This document shows positions 1-11,290 of a stretch of 64,000 bases of DNA, in pieces (the first letter of the stretch is position 1; each line of letters opens with the position of its first letter). The stretch lies in NCBI RefSeq assembly GCF_051020985.1, contig NC_135003.1:6689501-6753500 (forward strand), in the 5' to 3' direction. The translations under genes and the position numbers were made by a program. Source of the DNA: Nomia melanderi. Its lineage: Eukaryota > Arthropoda > Insecta > Hymenoptera > Halictidae. The notes under the pieces were generated by a model, which was not told the origin of the DNA, ran no database searches, and saw nothing but the letters and a program-made list of their open reading frames with translations.

Positions 1-799
1 TCTCTGTAACAGCTCGAAGATTTCCAAGAGTTCACGGGGAATCTCAAAATTCCGCAATGTTCCCAATGAAGTCTAAGAAATCCTACATACTGGGTGTTCA
101 AAACATTCAACTACAGCGTAGATTTTACTTGCAAGATTACGAATTGAACGTCAAGGTAAAAGTTACCTTCAATTTACATTTAAATGCGAATTGTAAAGAG
201 ACCGGCAGTATGCGGGAACGATAAAACGAGTTGGTAACACTTTGGAGAATCGATTGTAATTTCTGAGAGTCCGATGTTCGAGAATTCAGCAGAAAAGTCG
301 GGGAGAATATTTTTTCTGGCGAATGTGCGGGCAAGAACGAATTTTATTTCGGCGCAAAAAGATAAAGCTCGTTCCTGCGGATCGTCCCGCTGGCCCTGTT
401 TGAAAGCCGGCTCGTGAAATTCAGTTTTCCGCACACGTTCCGACTGGATCCTCCTTTTTCCCCGCGTCTGTATTTTCCACAGGAATAAATTCTGCCCTTC
501 CGGGAGTAAGTTCATATTTCCGTGGTGTTTTTCTGTCGTATAAAATTTGAACATTGCACAACGCAATTCACATGAAATGGGAAACAATCAGGCATGAAAA
601 TGGCAGACAAATTTTTGGGGAAATTTCAAATGGATTACCGGTCTACATTTTTTACGCGGGGGCACGAACGTTTTATCAATCCGGGAACAATCGACTCTCG
701 GATATCGAGTTGATTCTGCTTCGAATTTTTTTAATGCTTCACAAATTTTCGTTGTTCTATTATTTTTCGACGTTCTTCGCATTTTTGGTATACCAGGAA

Positions 800-940
800 T
801 TTTCATTTCTGCAATTCATGCGTTTAAAGGGTGCACTATGCAATTGAAATTTGTAACAATATGTAACATACAATTGTAAGCACTTAATGCGTGGAAATTG
901 TTGAAACTGATAGAATTATTTTTATTTTTAACGTTCCAAT
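800..940 (+). repeat. Dispersed direct repeat, copy 1
   Basis: The block runs from CAATTCATGCGTTTAAA through GAAATTTGTAACAATATGTA and ATTGTAAGCACTTAATGCG to an AT-rich tail. A second copy in the same orientation starts near 1846, about 1.05 kb downstream. The match is roughly 80-85% over the best 75 bases. Confidence 0.6.
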
Positions 941-1845
941 GACCACAAATTTGACAATCGTATTCCGTCATCTTCAAAACTTGAGGTAATCATTTTAATA
1001 ACCGGAATCGATTAAATTAATAATCGATTTCTATATGAATTTCATATTATTCATTTTATTGGCAAAAATATTTCCAGTATAATAATTCTATCTTTAACTG
1101 TATGTGTAATCATATTTACATTGGATATCAGTATAGCCGTCGCACAAAATAAAAACTTTAAATATAAGGAAATATTATCACTGAATTCAAAGCTAACCAT
1201 CGTTATCGAGATTACATGTACACAACTGTCAAAACATCGGAGAAAGTCGCACGTTAGTATATTTTTCCGCCGATGACCGTTACGAAATTCAAACGATAAC
1301 CGAAGGTCACGTGGTCTTGAACCAGAAGAGCTCGATCGGTAACGTCGTCAAGATAGCATTCGAGGTCACGTGGCCGCAAGTGAAAGCCACAAGTCCCTGG
1401 AATCTGCCGCAATCAAGACGCAGTATGCGTCGGCATTAATTCTAACCAGTGTTTCGGACGACGCGACTCACGATTTCAAGAGAATATTGTTTTATCTCCT
1501 TCCGTTAAAATCGGTTCAAACGAAGCTGTTAACGATCGTCGATCCGTCAAGTCGCTTTCGAGTTTCAATCTCTTCGATCGGTTCATTATTAAAGGATCAA
1601 CTGGATGATCGGTATCTCTGAGTGTGATTAAAACCATTTTCCAAAGACAGGTAATTTCAATGGCGTACTATACGATTGCTGCAAAAGTTTCAAGAATTCG
1701 AAATTCCGTTATTTATATCATTTTCCTACGGCTTCACAGTTTGAAGATATCAAAGTGCTGACACAACGCAGTAGAAAGTGAATCAATGTCGAAGTAGAAT
1801 GTTTTGAAAAACAATAAAACCATTGGTTCAAACTTACTTGTAACT

Positions 1846-1995
1846 TTCCATTCTCGTAATTCATGTGTGTAAATGCTGTACTGTGCGATTGAAATTTGTA
1901 ACAATATGTAGCTTAAAATTGTAAGCACTTAATGCGAGAAATTAATTTTATTTTTATTAACGAAATTATTCAAATTGATAAAATTATTTTTATTT
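1846..1995 (+). repeat. Dispersed direct repeat, copy 2
   Basis: This is the partner of the block at 800-940: TAATTCATGTGTGTAAA, GAAATTTGTAACAATATGTA and ATTGTAAGCACTTAATGCG, then an AT-rich tail (AAATTATTTTTATTTTTGAA). No inverted termini are seen, so the element type is unknown. Confidence 0.6.
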
Positions 1996-3711
1996 TTGAA
2001 ACTTCCTCGAAACTTTTGCAGCCTCCCACGTACAGTAGAACTCCCTACAAGTGCGATTAAAATATTCCACGTTACAGGGTTTCACATTTATGAATTTCGC
2101 GTGAATATCCGCTTTTGGATACTGATTTAACTTATACTAAGATAGTCCTTTGTTTGGATCGGTTTCTTATAGAAAACCTCACTTTCACAGTTATTTTTCG
2201 ACAATTTTTTAATTGCCTCATAAGGTGTTTTATTGTAATGCAATGACGCTCGTTAATCGAGTAACATCGCGCGTGAAATTCTGGTGCGGTATTATTTGAA
2301 TCCCTCCTGTGACGCTATTATCGAATTTCTTTGTGAAAATGTTAATTAATTAGCTCGTCTGTTCCGCTGTCTAATTAAAGGAAATTGACTGACGCGATCA
2401 ATGGCGTCGGGAACGTGGGCACGGCCTACTCGGATTGTCCCGATGTCGCCGTGAAAGTTTATAATTTATAACAAGCGCGAAATTCACAGCGAATTTCTTC
2501 GAGCTTCGAGGAAAAAGGCCTGAAAAACGCTTGTAAACAAAATTGTTAATAGAAATTTGATATAACATTGGTATTATTATTAGAATATTAATGTTCGTCG
2601 AGTTTCGTGTTAATTTACAGTGTAGTTTGGTTCCTTTGATTGAATTACCGTTTTCTATGGGCTATCTTGATTAAGTTCTTTGATCTGATTTTAAATTTCT
2701 GCATTTTTATTGATCGCGAGTGATCGTGCATGGTGGCGCTTTTCACAAAGGCATTCGCGAAAATAGGAATTATGTAGAAACCTTTTCCCTCGATGAATAT
2801 TTTCGTCGGAAAGGAGAATATTAAATTCTTGTTACAGTTTATGAAAATTTTCATTCCTCTCGCTGTTTCGTTTAGTTTTGCACGATATGCATACAAATTC
2901 ACGGTTTAATGATTAAATGGAAAAAAATTAACTTGATTCGTGTCAGTTTCTTTCATTGTTGCAATTTTCATGCTGCCCCAGTCTAAATATTTCTCTCCGG
3001 CTACGGTTATACGAGCGTTTTTATGACGAATGTTATGATGGAGGTTGCGTGCACGTTTTTAATTATGTTTTATATTTCGTTTCATGCATGTAAATAAATT
3101 AACATTTGGTATATTATTGTAATGAAGAATACTAATTAAATTTTGACAAAACTATCTCGAATGTCGCAAAATTAATCTTCAACTGGTGGAGCAAAACTTT
3201 TGAATGGAATGATCACTTTTCGGAATAAAATTTAGAAATAATAATATCAAGTTTAAGTGTATTTTATATTACGTTGCATCTAGCGTGTATACCTTTAATA
3301 TAAATAAATAAAAATGTACAACTTGTCTGTTGCATTTTGCTGGTTTCTCTTCGTTCGAGAAAAGGAACATAAAAAGGTCACTGTTCAAAGAAAATTGTAT
3401 TCTGCATTCAGTTATTTATTTTATGCCCATATTTAATATTAACGTAGGAAATTCCCCATTTTTGTTTGGTTACATTCTCTCGAATTCAGCCTCTGAAGAA
3501 TACCTCAAAGCTGTCTGAAGAAAAATTTAATTTCATACTCCATTACGTCCCGCACATTCATGAGCGAGGTAAATTCACAAAAATCCTCTGTCAACATGTA
3601 GCATTCTCTTACACACACCTAGCCATTATAAAAAAATATCAAAATATAAAAACGAGATACAGTTGGAAGAACAGAACAATATAAACTGCACAAAAAATAT
3701 TCTGTGGGTTG

Positions 3712-4560
3712 AAGGTTAAACAAACAATCAGCCAGGTCAAACCACAAAAAAATGATCACGAAAAGGATCAAATTTCCATAGCCCGTTCTTCGTGGCTGCA
3801 GCTGAAATTGCTACCAATTCTGATAAAAAAAAACAAAATAAAAAAGTTAACAAAATACTCTTGGAAGAGCTAGGATGGTACACGAGTACTCGATAGAAGG
3901 TTAACCAAACAACGAACCAGATCCAATTACAAAAAATCGATGGCGAAAGCGATCAAACTGCCCTTGTCCCTTCTCTCTAGCTAAAATCTAAATTGCTATC
4001 ACTTCTAAATAAAAACTAAAGAAAATTGGAAAAAATAATTACTTTCAGTACGTAAATTTTTAGTAGAAGATTAATTAAACAACAAATTTACTTAGAAAAT
4101 ACTAATCACAAAAAGAATGAAACATCCACAGTCCACAAACCAAAATTGCTATCAACTTCGTCTAAAATAAATCCAAAAAAAAATTAAAAGGCCTCCTCCT
4201 TTGGAAATCCTCACCTTTGGAGGGGACTGGCCAAGAGGCCCAGTTAAAATTTAACTAAATATCGAACCAGGTCTAATTACAAAAAGCCGACCGCGAAAAG
4301 AATGAAACCTTACTGGTCTACCCTACAGCTATACCCTAAACTGCTATCAACTCTGTCTCATAAAAAAAGCTAGAAAGAATTTTAAAAAGTATTTCTAGAG
4401 GAGGTATTACAATCCACAAGTGCTCAATTGGGGCTTAACCGAACAGCGAACTGGGTCTAATTACAAAAAAACCGATCGCGGAAAAAGTCAAACTTCCGTG
4501 GTCCATCCTTCACGACTACCTATATACCCTAAATTGCTACCAACTCTAACTCCTGCAAAA
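3712..4560. repeat. Five diverged tandem units, period about 170-190 bp
   Basis: A core resembling GTTAAcCAAACAACGAACCA, then GGTCTAATTACAAAAA, CGATCGCGAAAAGGAT, a TCC-TGGTCC stretch and CTAAATTGCTATCAACTCT recurs with starts near 3714, 3901, 4071, 4251 and 4435. Units are separated by A-rich linkers. The array ends about 500 bases before the DNAJC12 start codon. Confidence 0.75.
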
Positions 4561-5099
4561 GACTAAAAAAATTAAAAAAAAAAAAAAAATATTTCTGGTA
4601 GGACGGTCCGCGAGTGCGCAGGTGAGAATCGCAGAAGAAGGCGAAGCGTACGGATTGACGTGAATCGCGACCGTCGGCGTCGCTCTGTTCACCGAAAAAA
4701 GAGGGTGGTGGTGGTGGCGGGCAGTGGTGGTGGTTGGCTGGATTGCGCACACGCACGGGATTTCCCGGGGAACCGGGTCTTTCCGGGTCTCCGACACGGT
4801 TTTCCCTCGTACGGCTCACTCCGGCGTTCGACGTGCGACACGGCAACAGGTGACGGTTAGACGCCGACCGCTTGCTGCGGAAGATCCTCGAAACGACCAG
4901 AAAGGACCCGCTGCCGGGGCCAGACGGAGAGTGACACTGGTGACGCGGTGATCCACGCGGAAGATCCACGCGCGTTTGTCTTGTAGATCGTGAACCAGAG
5001 GAAACGTCGGAGATTCGAGGAGCTAGAGAACGAGGCTGGTAGTCTTGGATTGAATTCGGGATTGGATCGTTTTCCGAGGGCGAGAATTACTGAGGGAAA
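4561..5099. other. CpG- and G-rich 5' flank of DNAJC12
   Basis: An A tract (4568-4590) gives way to a GC-rich interval with GGTGGTGG-type runs. Several overlapping open frames on both strands reflect stop depletion. It probably includes the DNAJC12 promoter and 5' UTR. Confidence 0.5.
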
Positions 5100-5183
5100 A
5101 TGAGCGTCGAGGACGCAATCAATTATAAGCCCAGCGAGGAGGAGGATTATTACGCTCTCTTGTCGTGCGACGAGTCTTCTACG
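5100..5183 (+). CDS. DNAJC12: DNAJC12 exon 1
   Basis: The exon encodes residues 1-28: start methionine, acidic EEED stretch and J-domain helix I with YYALLSCDESS. It ends at the donor ACG|GTGAGC in phase 0. Upstream sequence from about 4600 is richer in G, C and CpG and is the likely promoter and 5' UTR, although no core promoter motif stands out. Confidence 0.9.
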
Positions 5184-8100
5184 GTGAGCGATGTTTCTTT
5201 GACTTATTTTTTTTTTGTTGAGGAAGTTGCTATGTGATCAGTTTTTGTTGATGATTTGGGGTACCGGTTGGTCAGATTAAGAAGAATGTAAGTCGAGAAA
5301 AATTTTTAGTTGTGAGATTGATAGATTAGGATTATTAGAGTTTGAAGATTGGATTAGACTTATTTGTGTATGAATTGATTTGTCTGAATTTTTTTAGCAT
5401 TAGGGAAAACTGAGGGCAGGAAGTGTAGTTGTTATCTTGTTTTGGTAAATAATAAGGATGCAGGTCTGTGATTGTTTGGTGATTCATCACGCAGTCAGCG
5501 TGCTCGGGATGGTTTAAAGGAAATTGTTTGTTTATGTTTGCCGCGTTGATTGTTTATGTTTCGTTAATATGGTATTTGAAATTGGCACTGACTAGTGTTA
5601 TCTTTGAATTCTGTATTCCAAGAATAAATTAAATTTGAATTTAAATTTGAAACTATGAAAATTTGAAAATTTGAAATTTTGATAACTTGATAATCTGATA
5701 ACTTGTTACCTTGATAACTTGAAGATTAAAAATTTTTTTAATTTCAGAATTCGAAAATTCGATAACTTAAAAATTAAAAAATTGAAAAATATTAATAGAC
5801 CACACAATCAACCAATAAACTACAAAAAATAAAAAATCAAGTAAAATTAAATCTTCTTCGCTATTAGTTTCAGTAAAGAAGACAATATAACGAAACAACA
5901 TTAAAATTCTCTAAACTTTGCATTTTACAAAATTTTCGAAGATTTCTGTACCATGTAAATTTCTACAGACGTACGATGTAATTAGATCATTCCTCGAGTC
6001 AGAGGTTCTCATGATTTTGCATTCTCCCCGAGGCAGAAATTCTTACACGGTCGACGAGTATTGAATAAACCAGCCGAAGTTACGCACGGTTAATTAGCTC
6101 CAGTGTCGGTCACGTCACAGAGGGATAATTCCATCAACGTCCGGCAGAACTTTAATCATCAGACTCTGGCCGAAATTCTCGATTAGTATCGATCGACTTC
6201 CACCGTGTTCCGGAGTGGCAGTTCGTTTGCTGAAAATACGAGTCGTCCGCTCGAATTATCCTCGTTAACGGTTTTCAATCTTTCCACCCTTCGATGCTTC
6301 TCGTTCTCTCACCCGTTTTTCTTTTTTCGTCGAGATCGCAATGCGATTGGAGCGATTAAAACTGATTAACGGCGTTGATTGCAGCAATCCGCGTCGATTT
6401 CGGCGACCGCCGGATTAAATAAATTATTCACTCATCGAATTATCGTGCTCATCTCCCGGTTTATTCAGTTTCTCTTGGCTTCATTGTAATCGTTCTTTAT
6501 CTTAATTAAATAGGTATCAATTAGATGAATTATCGAAGACTAAAGAGTAAAATAATTCCATTTTAGTGTATGGAATTATTTATTTAAAATTGATAAAGAA
6601 ACAAGAAAGATTAACAAGAAAAATTGATAAGATAATCCTTGGAATTTCGTTTTCACGATTACAATGTTAAGAAGTAGAATTCGATAATATAAATTAGAAA
6701 AAAAGAAAAATTGTCAACGCTTTATTTTAGGCTTGACAGTCAACTCCGCGAGGTCGATGATCGCGGTTCCAATAAAACGAGTCGAACTCGAGCGACGACT
6801 TTTGCAATTACCCAATATCGTTCGTTTATCTCTGTCGAGTTGATAAAAGTCACGTCGTTTCTCGATTCTCCCTACAAACAAGTGTTGCCACTCTCGCAAG
6901 AATGTTCAAGTGACCTATTACCTCTCTCAATTCCTCCTATCTCCTTGTTCTATCGAATTCTATATTTTTCTACACCTGGATACACTTCAATTTCAAATAC
7001 AATACAATACTCTTTAAAAAAAAAAAACATTTCAAAAACTCAAAAATTTTACAAAATTATTTCGTCAATTTTTGAATACCTGAATTTATGCTTTAAAAAA
7101 TACAAAAAGGTATTCCAGAATATCGATAATACTAAAATTATCAATAAAGCAGCAAACATTTTAGTTGATAACGTAAAAATAAATTATCTATCTAAAAAGA
7201 AACGCATTTTTTATCACTTTTGCATATTATAAGGAAACAGATTGAACTAGTCTTGAAGTCATCCACCAAGTACACAGCCTGTTCACGAGCAACAAAGTTA
7301 TATAGCAGCTCCTCCCTGGTCATTAATGTCGCGTAAAAGTCATCGCTGACCGTTCTCGAAGAATTATGGTAGCGGTCGCAGTGTTCTTTTCCTTCCTCTC
7401 CCTTAGCATCGCTACATTCTACTAAAAATAAACATGGCGGTTTTAAATAAAGCTGTGATGGCAACGAGGGTGGGTGGTAGGGGGTTAATAAGTGATCGTG
7501 TTTGCCTGTTTACCGACGAACTGCTCCCGTCGTTGTTCTATTAAGAAATTCTACTCCCACGGTCCCCATTAGGCGAATTCATTAAATTGCGCGGCAAATA
7601 TCATTCGTCCCCATTAACCGTAAAATTGATAAGGAACCGACCGATCTCTTTTGTCGGCTGCATACACGCGCGCGCGGGAAAGCGCTTAAAATGGGTCTCA
7701 CGACGTTAATGGTCGCGACGCGACGGAAGCGCGTTCGACACCTGTGTTCTTCGCGAGTGCATTAAGACAATGAAGATTCCACGTTATTTCATTAGCCCCT
7801 TATGGCGCGAGTTCTTCGGCAGTCGCATTGACCCGGGTTATACAGAATGGAAATTTTCGATGATTTTAGGGATTTATTTGTTTCGTAGGTTTTAAATATT
7901 GATGGGGAAAACATAGTACTCTTATTATATTGTATAGAAAGAGATGATTGGAGCTACTTTGTCGGTGACGATTTTATAGAAGGCAAAGGAAGTTTTCAAT
8001 GATTTCAAGGTTTGTTTGTTTCCTAGGTTTTACATATTCACGAGAGAAACATGGTGCTCTTCTTATATTTCCTGAAAATTGAATAATTGGGATATTTATT

Positions 8101-10211
8101 TGTTTCTTTGAAACGTTGAATTGTAAGTTTTGTACTCTAGGAAAAGATTGTTACTTATAATATTCTATTCTTTTGAATGTTGTTAATATTGTCTTATCCA
8201 TTCAACGTTAGACAGAAAGAAATAATTCACATTTCACTTCAGGTGGAACAAATCACGGCAGAATACAAGGTCCTCGCTCTTCAATATCATCCGGACAAGA
8301 ATGAAGGCGACAAGGAAGCCGAACGGAAGTTCCAACAATTAAAGGTTCGTTTTGCTTTCGCGCGAGAGGAATAATTCAAACACTTGTAAATATATTTGAT
8401 TCGTTTCGCTTCGCCAATCGCATCAAATCCATCTGACATACAAACCGGTTGACAGAATGAGTCACCGGGAAGTAATTGCGCGATCGTGTGATTTTTTGCG
8501 GCGGTTTACCTTGCCGACGACAATGCCATGCGTTGATTTTAGAATTGTACACTTTACAGTAAAACGAGAATAACGCCTCATGCTAACGAATATTTGTGAA
8601 TATATTTCAATTAATTTACGAAAATTTATATTTGATTTTCCAAGTGTCTTAACTCTAGAATTATTAATCCATACGTTTAATTTGTAGAAGATTTTACAAA
8701 ACGATCGACTTCATGGTAGCTTCAATTCTAAATTTATCTTGAAATATTAAATATGCAATTTGTCCTGAATTCTGAAATTTGAAAGTTATCCCACATTGAT
8801 CCTGTGATGATGCAGCATAGGGACTAGTATCCATTGCTCGCGAGCGCCGCGATCAAACACGCGACCGTCATTTTTCTTTCATTTTTCTTCTTTTCCGTTT
8901 ATTTCTGCAGCACGCGAAAGAGGTTCTTTGCGACCCCGAGAAGAGAAGCAACTACGACAAATGGAGGCGCAGCGGGATCGCCATCAGCTACAAGCAGTGG
9001 CTCGGAATGAAGGAGCATGTTCACCAAGTGAGTAGTAGTACGATGGAAATTCCATTGCAAGGCTCGGCGAACAATAGAACGCAAAATAGTTGAACGGTTC
9101 GCACAAGGAATTTTTCTTCCAATTTCCTATGGAATCTCGGGACTCCTTTTTCAAGATAATGCTTCACAGCTTGCTTCGCGATCCAAAATCGGAAGAAAGC
9201 GCGGCATTTTCATAGAAATTTCCATTGAATTTAATCATAGAAAGCAGAACGGTTTATTTATTTGCGGATACCGGAGTAGAATTTTGTACTTGTGGCTGTA
9301 GAACTTTTAACGAGAATTATTTAAGGTGGTCGGGTTGAAACTACATTGATTCGTAGCTACTGTGAAAGAGAAATATATTTTTGTACTTCTGAGGTATTAT
9401 TGAGGAACACGCTTTGAATATTTTATTATTTTTAACGGCCTGGAGTTTGCAGTTGAAATTGTTTGATAATAAGCTCTTATATTTTGTTTTTTGGGTTTCG
9501 CTTTACGGTGGGAATGGTTTCTTGAAGTCTTTCGCTTGGGTGCTTTTATTTCATGGAGTTGGAGAATGGGGAAGGAACCTTCATCATCGGAACATTGCTT
9601 TTTTCAAATATTTGATCAACATCTGTTCCAGTAAACTTTGGCGAAACATAAAATTCAGTTTTGTTAACTAAAAAATTGAAGCACGATGATACACATTATC
9701 AATCAAGTATTCGTATTATCCATTCAAAGTTCAATTAATCGATGAATCTATCAATTAATAACCATTTAAAACTCATTCTACCATTCACTATAATAAGAAT
9801 TCCATCTCCAATTCACAAAATCAATCATCAATTCATAAAATGACTCGAAAAATGACTTCCCTCGCGCTTCAATGTATCCAATGATAGAGGTTCCAAACTA
9901 CACGCACGCTGTTGCTTTTCGCCAAAAAAGACGCAAAAATGGGGAGAAAAGAATATCGAAATAAGAAAAGCAAATCGAATGCGTCGTAGTCGATGCACTG
10001 GAGCACACCGAAGACGAAGGATCGCATGCTGCAGGACGGTTCGGGGGATGCAGCTGGTGCACCGGGGCAGACCAAGGTCCAGCCGGCGAATGCTCACAGA
10101 AGAGCGTCGGAAGGAGGGGCAAACATCTACTACGGGTCACGACGCGACCATGGATGGGACATGGATGCGCCTAGCGTAGTGGTCAGCAAGTTTCGCAACT
10201 ACGAAATCTAA
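5100..10211 (+). CDS. DNAJC12: DnaJ homolog subfamily C member 12 (J-domain co-chaperone)
   Basis: This is a complete four-exon gene: 5100-5183, 8243-8344, 8911-9027 and 9990-10211. All introns are GT-AG and all junctions fall between codons, giving 174 residues (human DNAJC12 has 198). The J domain spans exons 1-3: the helix I region with EDYYALLSCDE (about residues 15-25), helix II leading to the HPD motif (residues 44-46) that stimulates HSP70 ATPase, and helix III with NYDKWRRS. Exon 4 begins with SMHW and ends in KFRNYEI, the diagnostic DNAJC12 C-terminus; the middle is low complexity. In vertebrates this cytosolic co-chaperone helps HSP70 fold phenylalanine, tyrosine and tryptophan hydroxylases; that role here is by homology. 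The start was chosen because the ATG (AAAATGA context) gives an N-terminus alignable with human (acidic, then EDYY). The first intron is the longest at about 3.06 kb. Confidence 0.94.
5630..5830. repeat. Low-complexity tract in DNAJC12 intron 1
   Basis: Degenerate AAATTTGAA and TTGATAACTTGA repeats fill this part of the intron. Nothing coding is visible. Confidence 0.6.
8243..8344 (+). CDS. DNAJC12: DNAJC12 exon 2 (HPD motif)
   Basis: The acceptor is TTCAG|GTG and the donor AAG|GTTCGT, both phase 0. The exon encodes 34 residues (29-62), from VEQITAEYK to FQQLK, including the invariant HPD tripeptide followed by KNEGDKEAERKF, typical of J-domain helix III. Confidence 0.93.
8911..9027 (+). CDS. 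DNAJC12: DNAJC12 exon 3
   Basis: The acceptor CTGCAG follows a T-rich tract and the donor is CAA|GTGAGT. The exon encodes 39 residues (63-101): the end of the J domain (AKEVLCDPEKRSNYDKWRRS) and the YKQWLGM segment, which aligns with FQQWEAL of the human protein. Confidence 0.93.
9990..10211 (+). CDS. DNAJC12: DNAJC12 exon 4 (C-terminus)
   Basis: The acceptor is CGTAG|TCG. The exon encodes residues 102-174, from SMHW to the terminal KFRNYEI, then TAA. The Gly/Ala-rich middle is not conserved with human, but both ends are. The pyrimidine tract before this acceptor is poor (AAG and AAT rich), yet frame and homology support it. Confidence 0.9.
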   Translation, partial: SMHWSTPKTKDRMLQDGSGDAAGAPGQTKVQPANAHRRASEGGANIYYGSRRDHGWDMDAPSVVVSKFRNYEI

Positions 10212-10489
10212 GAGGGCCGAGGGATTCCGCGTGGGAGTCTGTTGTCGTCAGGACCAAACGAAAAAAAAAACAAACAAACTAAACACTTATCTGCGTGTCT
10301 ACCTTTCAAAGTATATCGAATGGAGTAAGCGAAAGAAAGAGCAAATAGAAGCGAACAGCATGAAACACGTACCCTCAAGAACATCTCGAGAAACGTTGAA
10401 CTTCGAGGTTCGTCATTGTCCAACCGAAGCTGAAGAAGACAAGAGTCCTGGACGGAATTAAGGTGACCTGAATGAAGACGAATGTTTGA

Positions 10490-11290
10490 GTATTGTTTTG
10501 TAATCTTGTTTTCATTTGTGCGAAGATTGGAGAAAATTTTGAGTGCGATTTGTTCTGGAAGAAGCGAAGAGCTACAGGTTGACAAGAGTTATTTTGAGAT
10601 CTTTGCAGTCCTGGAGTGCTAGAGGAAACGCAGGATGTCGGAGAGCTTCCGAGAGTTCTACAGCGAAAAGTTCAAGTAATTTTGTAATCTTGTTTTCCAT
10701 TTGTGAGGTGACTGGAGTTGAAGAGATTGAATGCGATTCTTTGGAGAAAGTCCGGGGAGCAGAGCCGGGGTCGAAGTTTCGCTGACGAGTTCGTAATGTT
10801 GTTTTCATTTTATGAGATGCACTGGGACTGGAAATATTTGGGCGTGACTTTTCTTGAAGTTCCGGAGGAAGCTTCGGTCCATCGATGGTATCGCAATCTT
10901 ATTTTTTATTCGCGAGGTGAACGCGAGAAAACAACTTTTCCCGGAAGTTTTTGGGAAAACGTCGAAAGTTGGAGGTTTATGGATGATTTTGTAATCTTGT
11001 TTGTGCTGGAGGTAACTCTTCGGGATGTTCCGCGGGAAAAATGGAATGGAGGATCCGTTGGTTATATTGTAATCTTGTTTCCGTTTATGAGATGATTGGA
11101 AACGGAGGATATTAGAGCTGATTCTTCCTGAAATTCTGGAAGAAAAATGGAACTCGAGGTTATCACGGATTATTTATCATTTCTTAGTCTTGTTTCTGTT
11201 TGTTCGGGTACGATGTTGAAATTCCGGCGGATTATTTTGTAATCATGTTTCCGTTGGTGAGTTAATTGGGGATACTGAGTATTCTGGACA
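10490..11290. repeat. Decayed array of about eight units in the DNAJC12 3' flank
   Basis: The motif TTTTGTAATCTTGTTT, usually followed by TTTGTGAGATGATTGGA-like sequence and CTGAAGTTCCGGAA, recurs near 10498, 10682, 10790, 10892, 10990, 11069, 11188 and 11236. Spacing of 50-180 bases implies deletions in some units. Open frames crossing it are by-products of the repeat. Confidence 0.65.

Larger units (their letters stand above)
1..3711. other. Intergenic, no gene recognised
   Basis: AT-rich DNA contains short scattered open frames without domains. The only structure I see is the direct repeat pair at 800-940 and 1846-1995. Confidence 0.6.

Noticed and set aside
6711..7232. 173-codon plus-strand frame in DNAJC12 intron 1
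   Set aside because: It is Lys/Asn/Ile/Ser-rich as expected from AT-rich DNA, has no domain, and is not needed for DNAJC12, whose exons join in frame without it.
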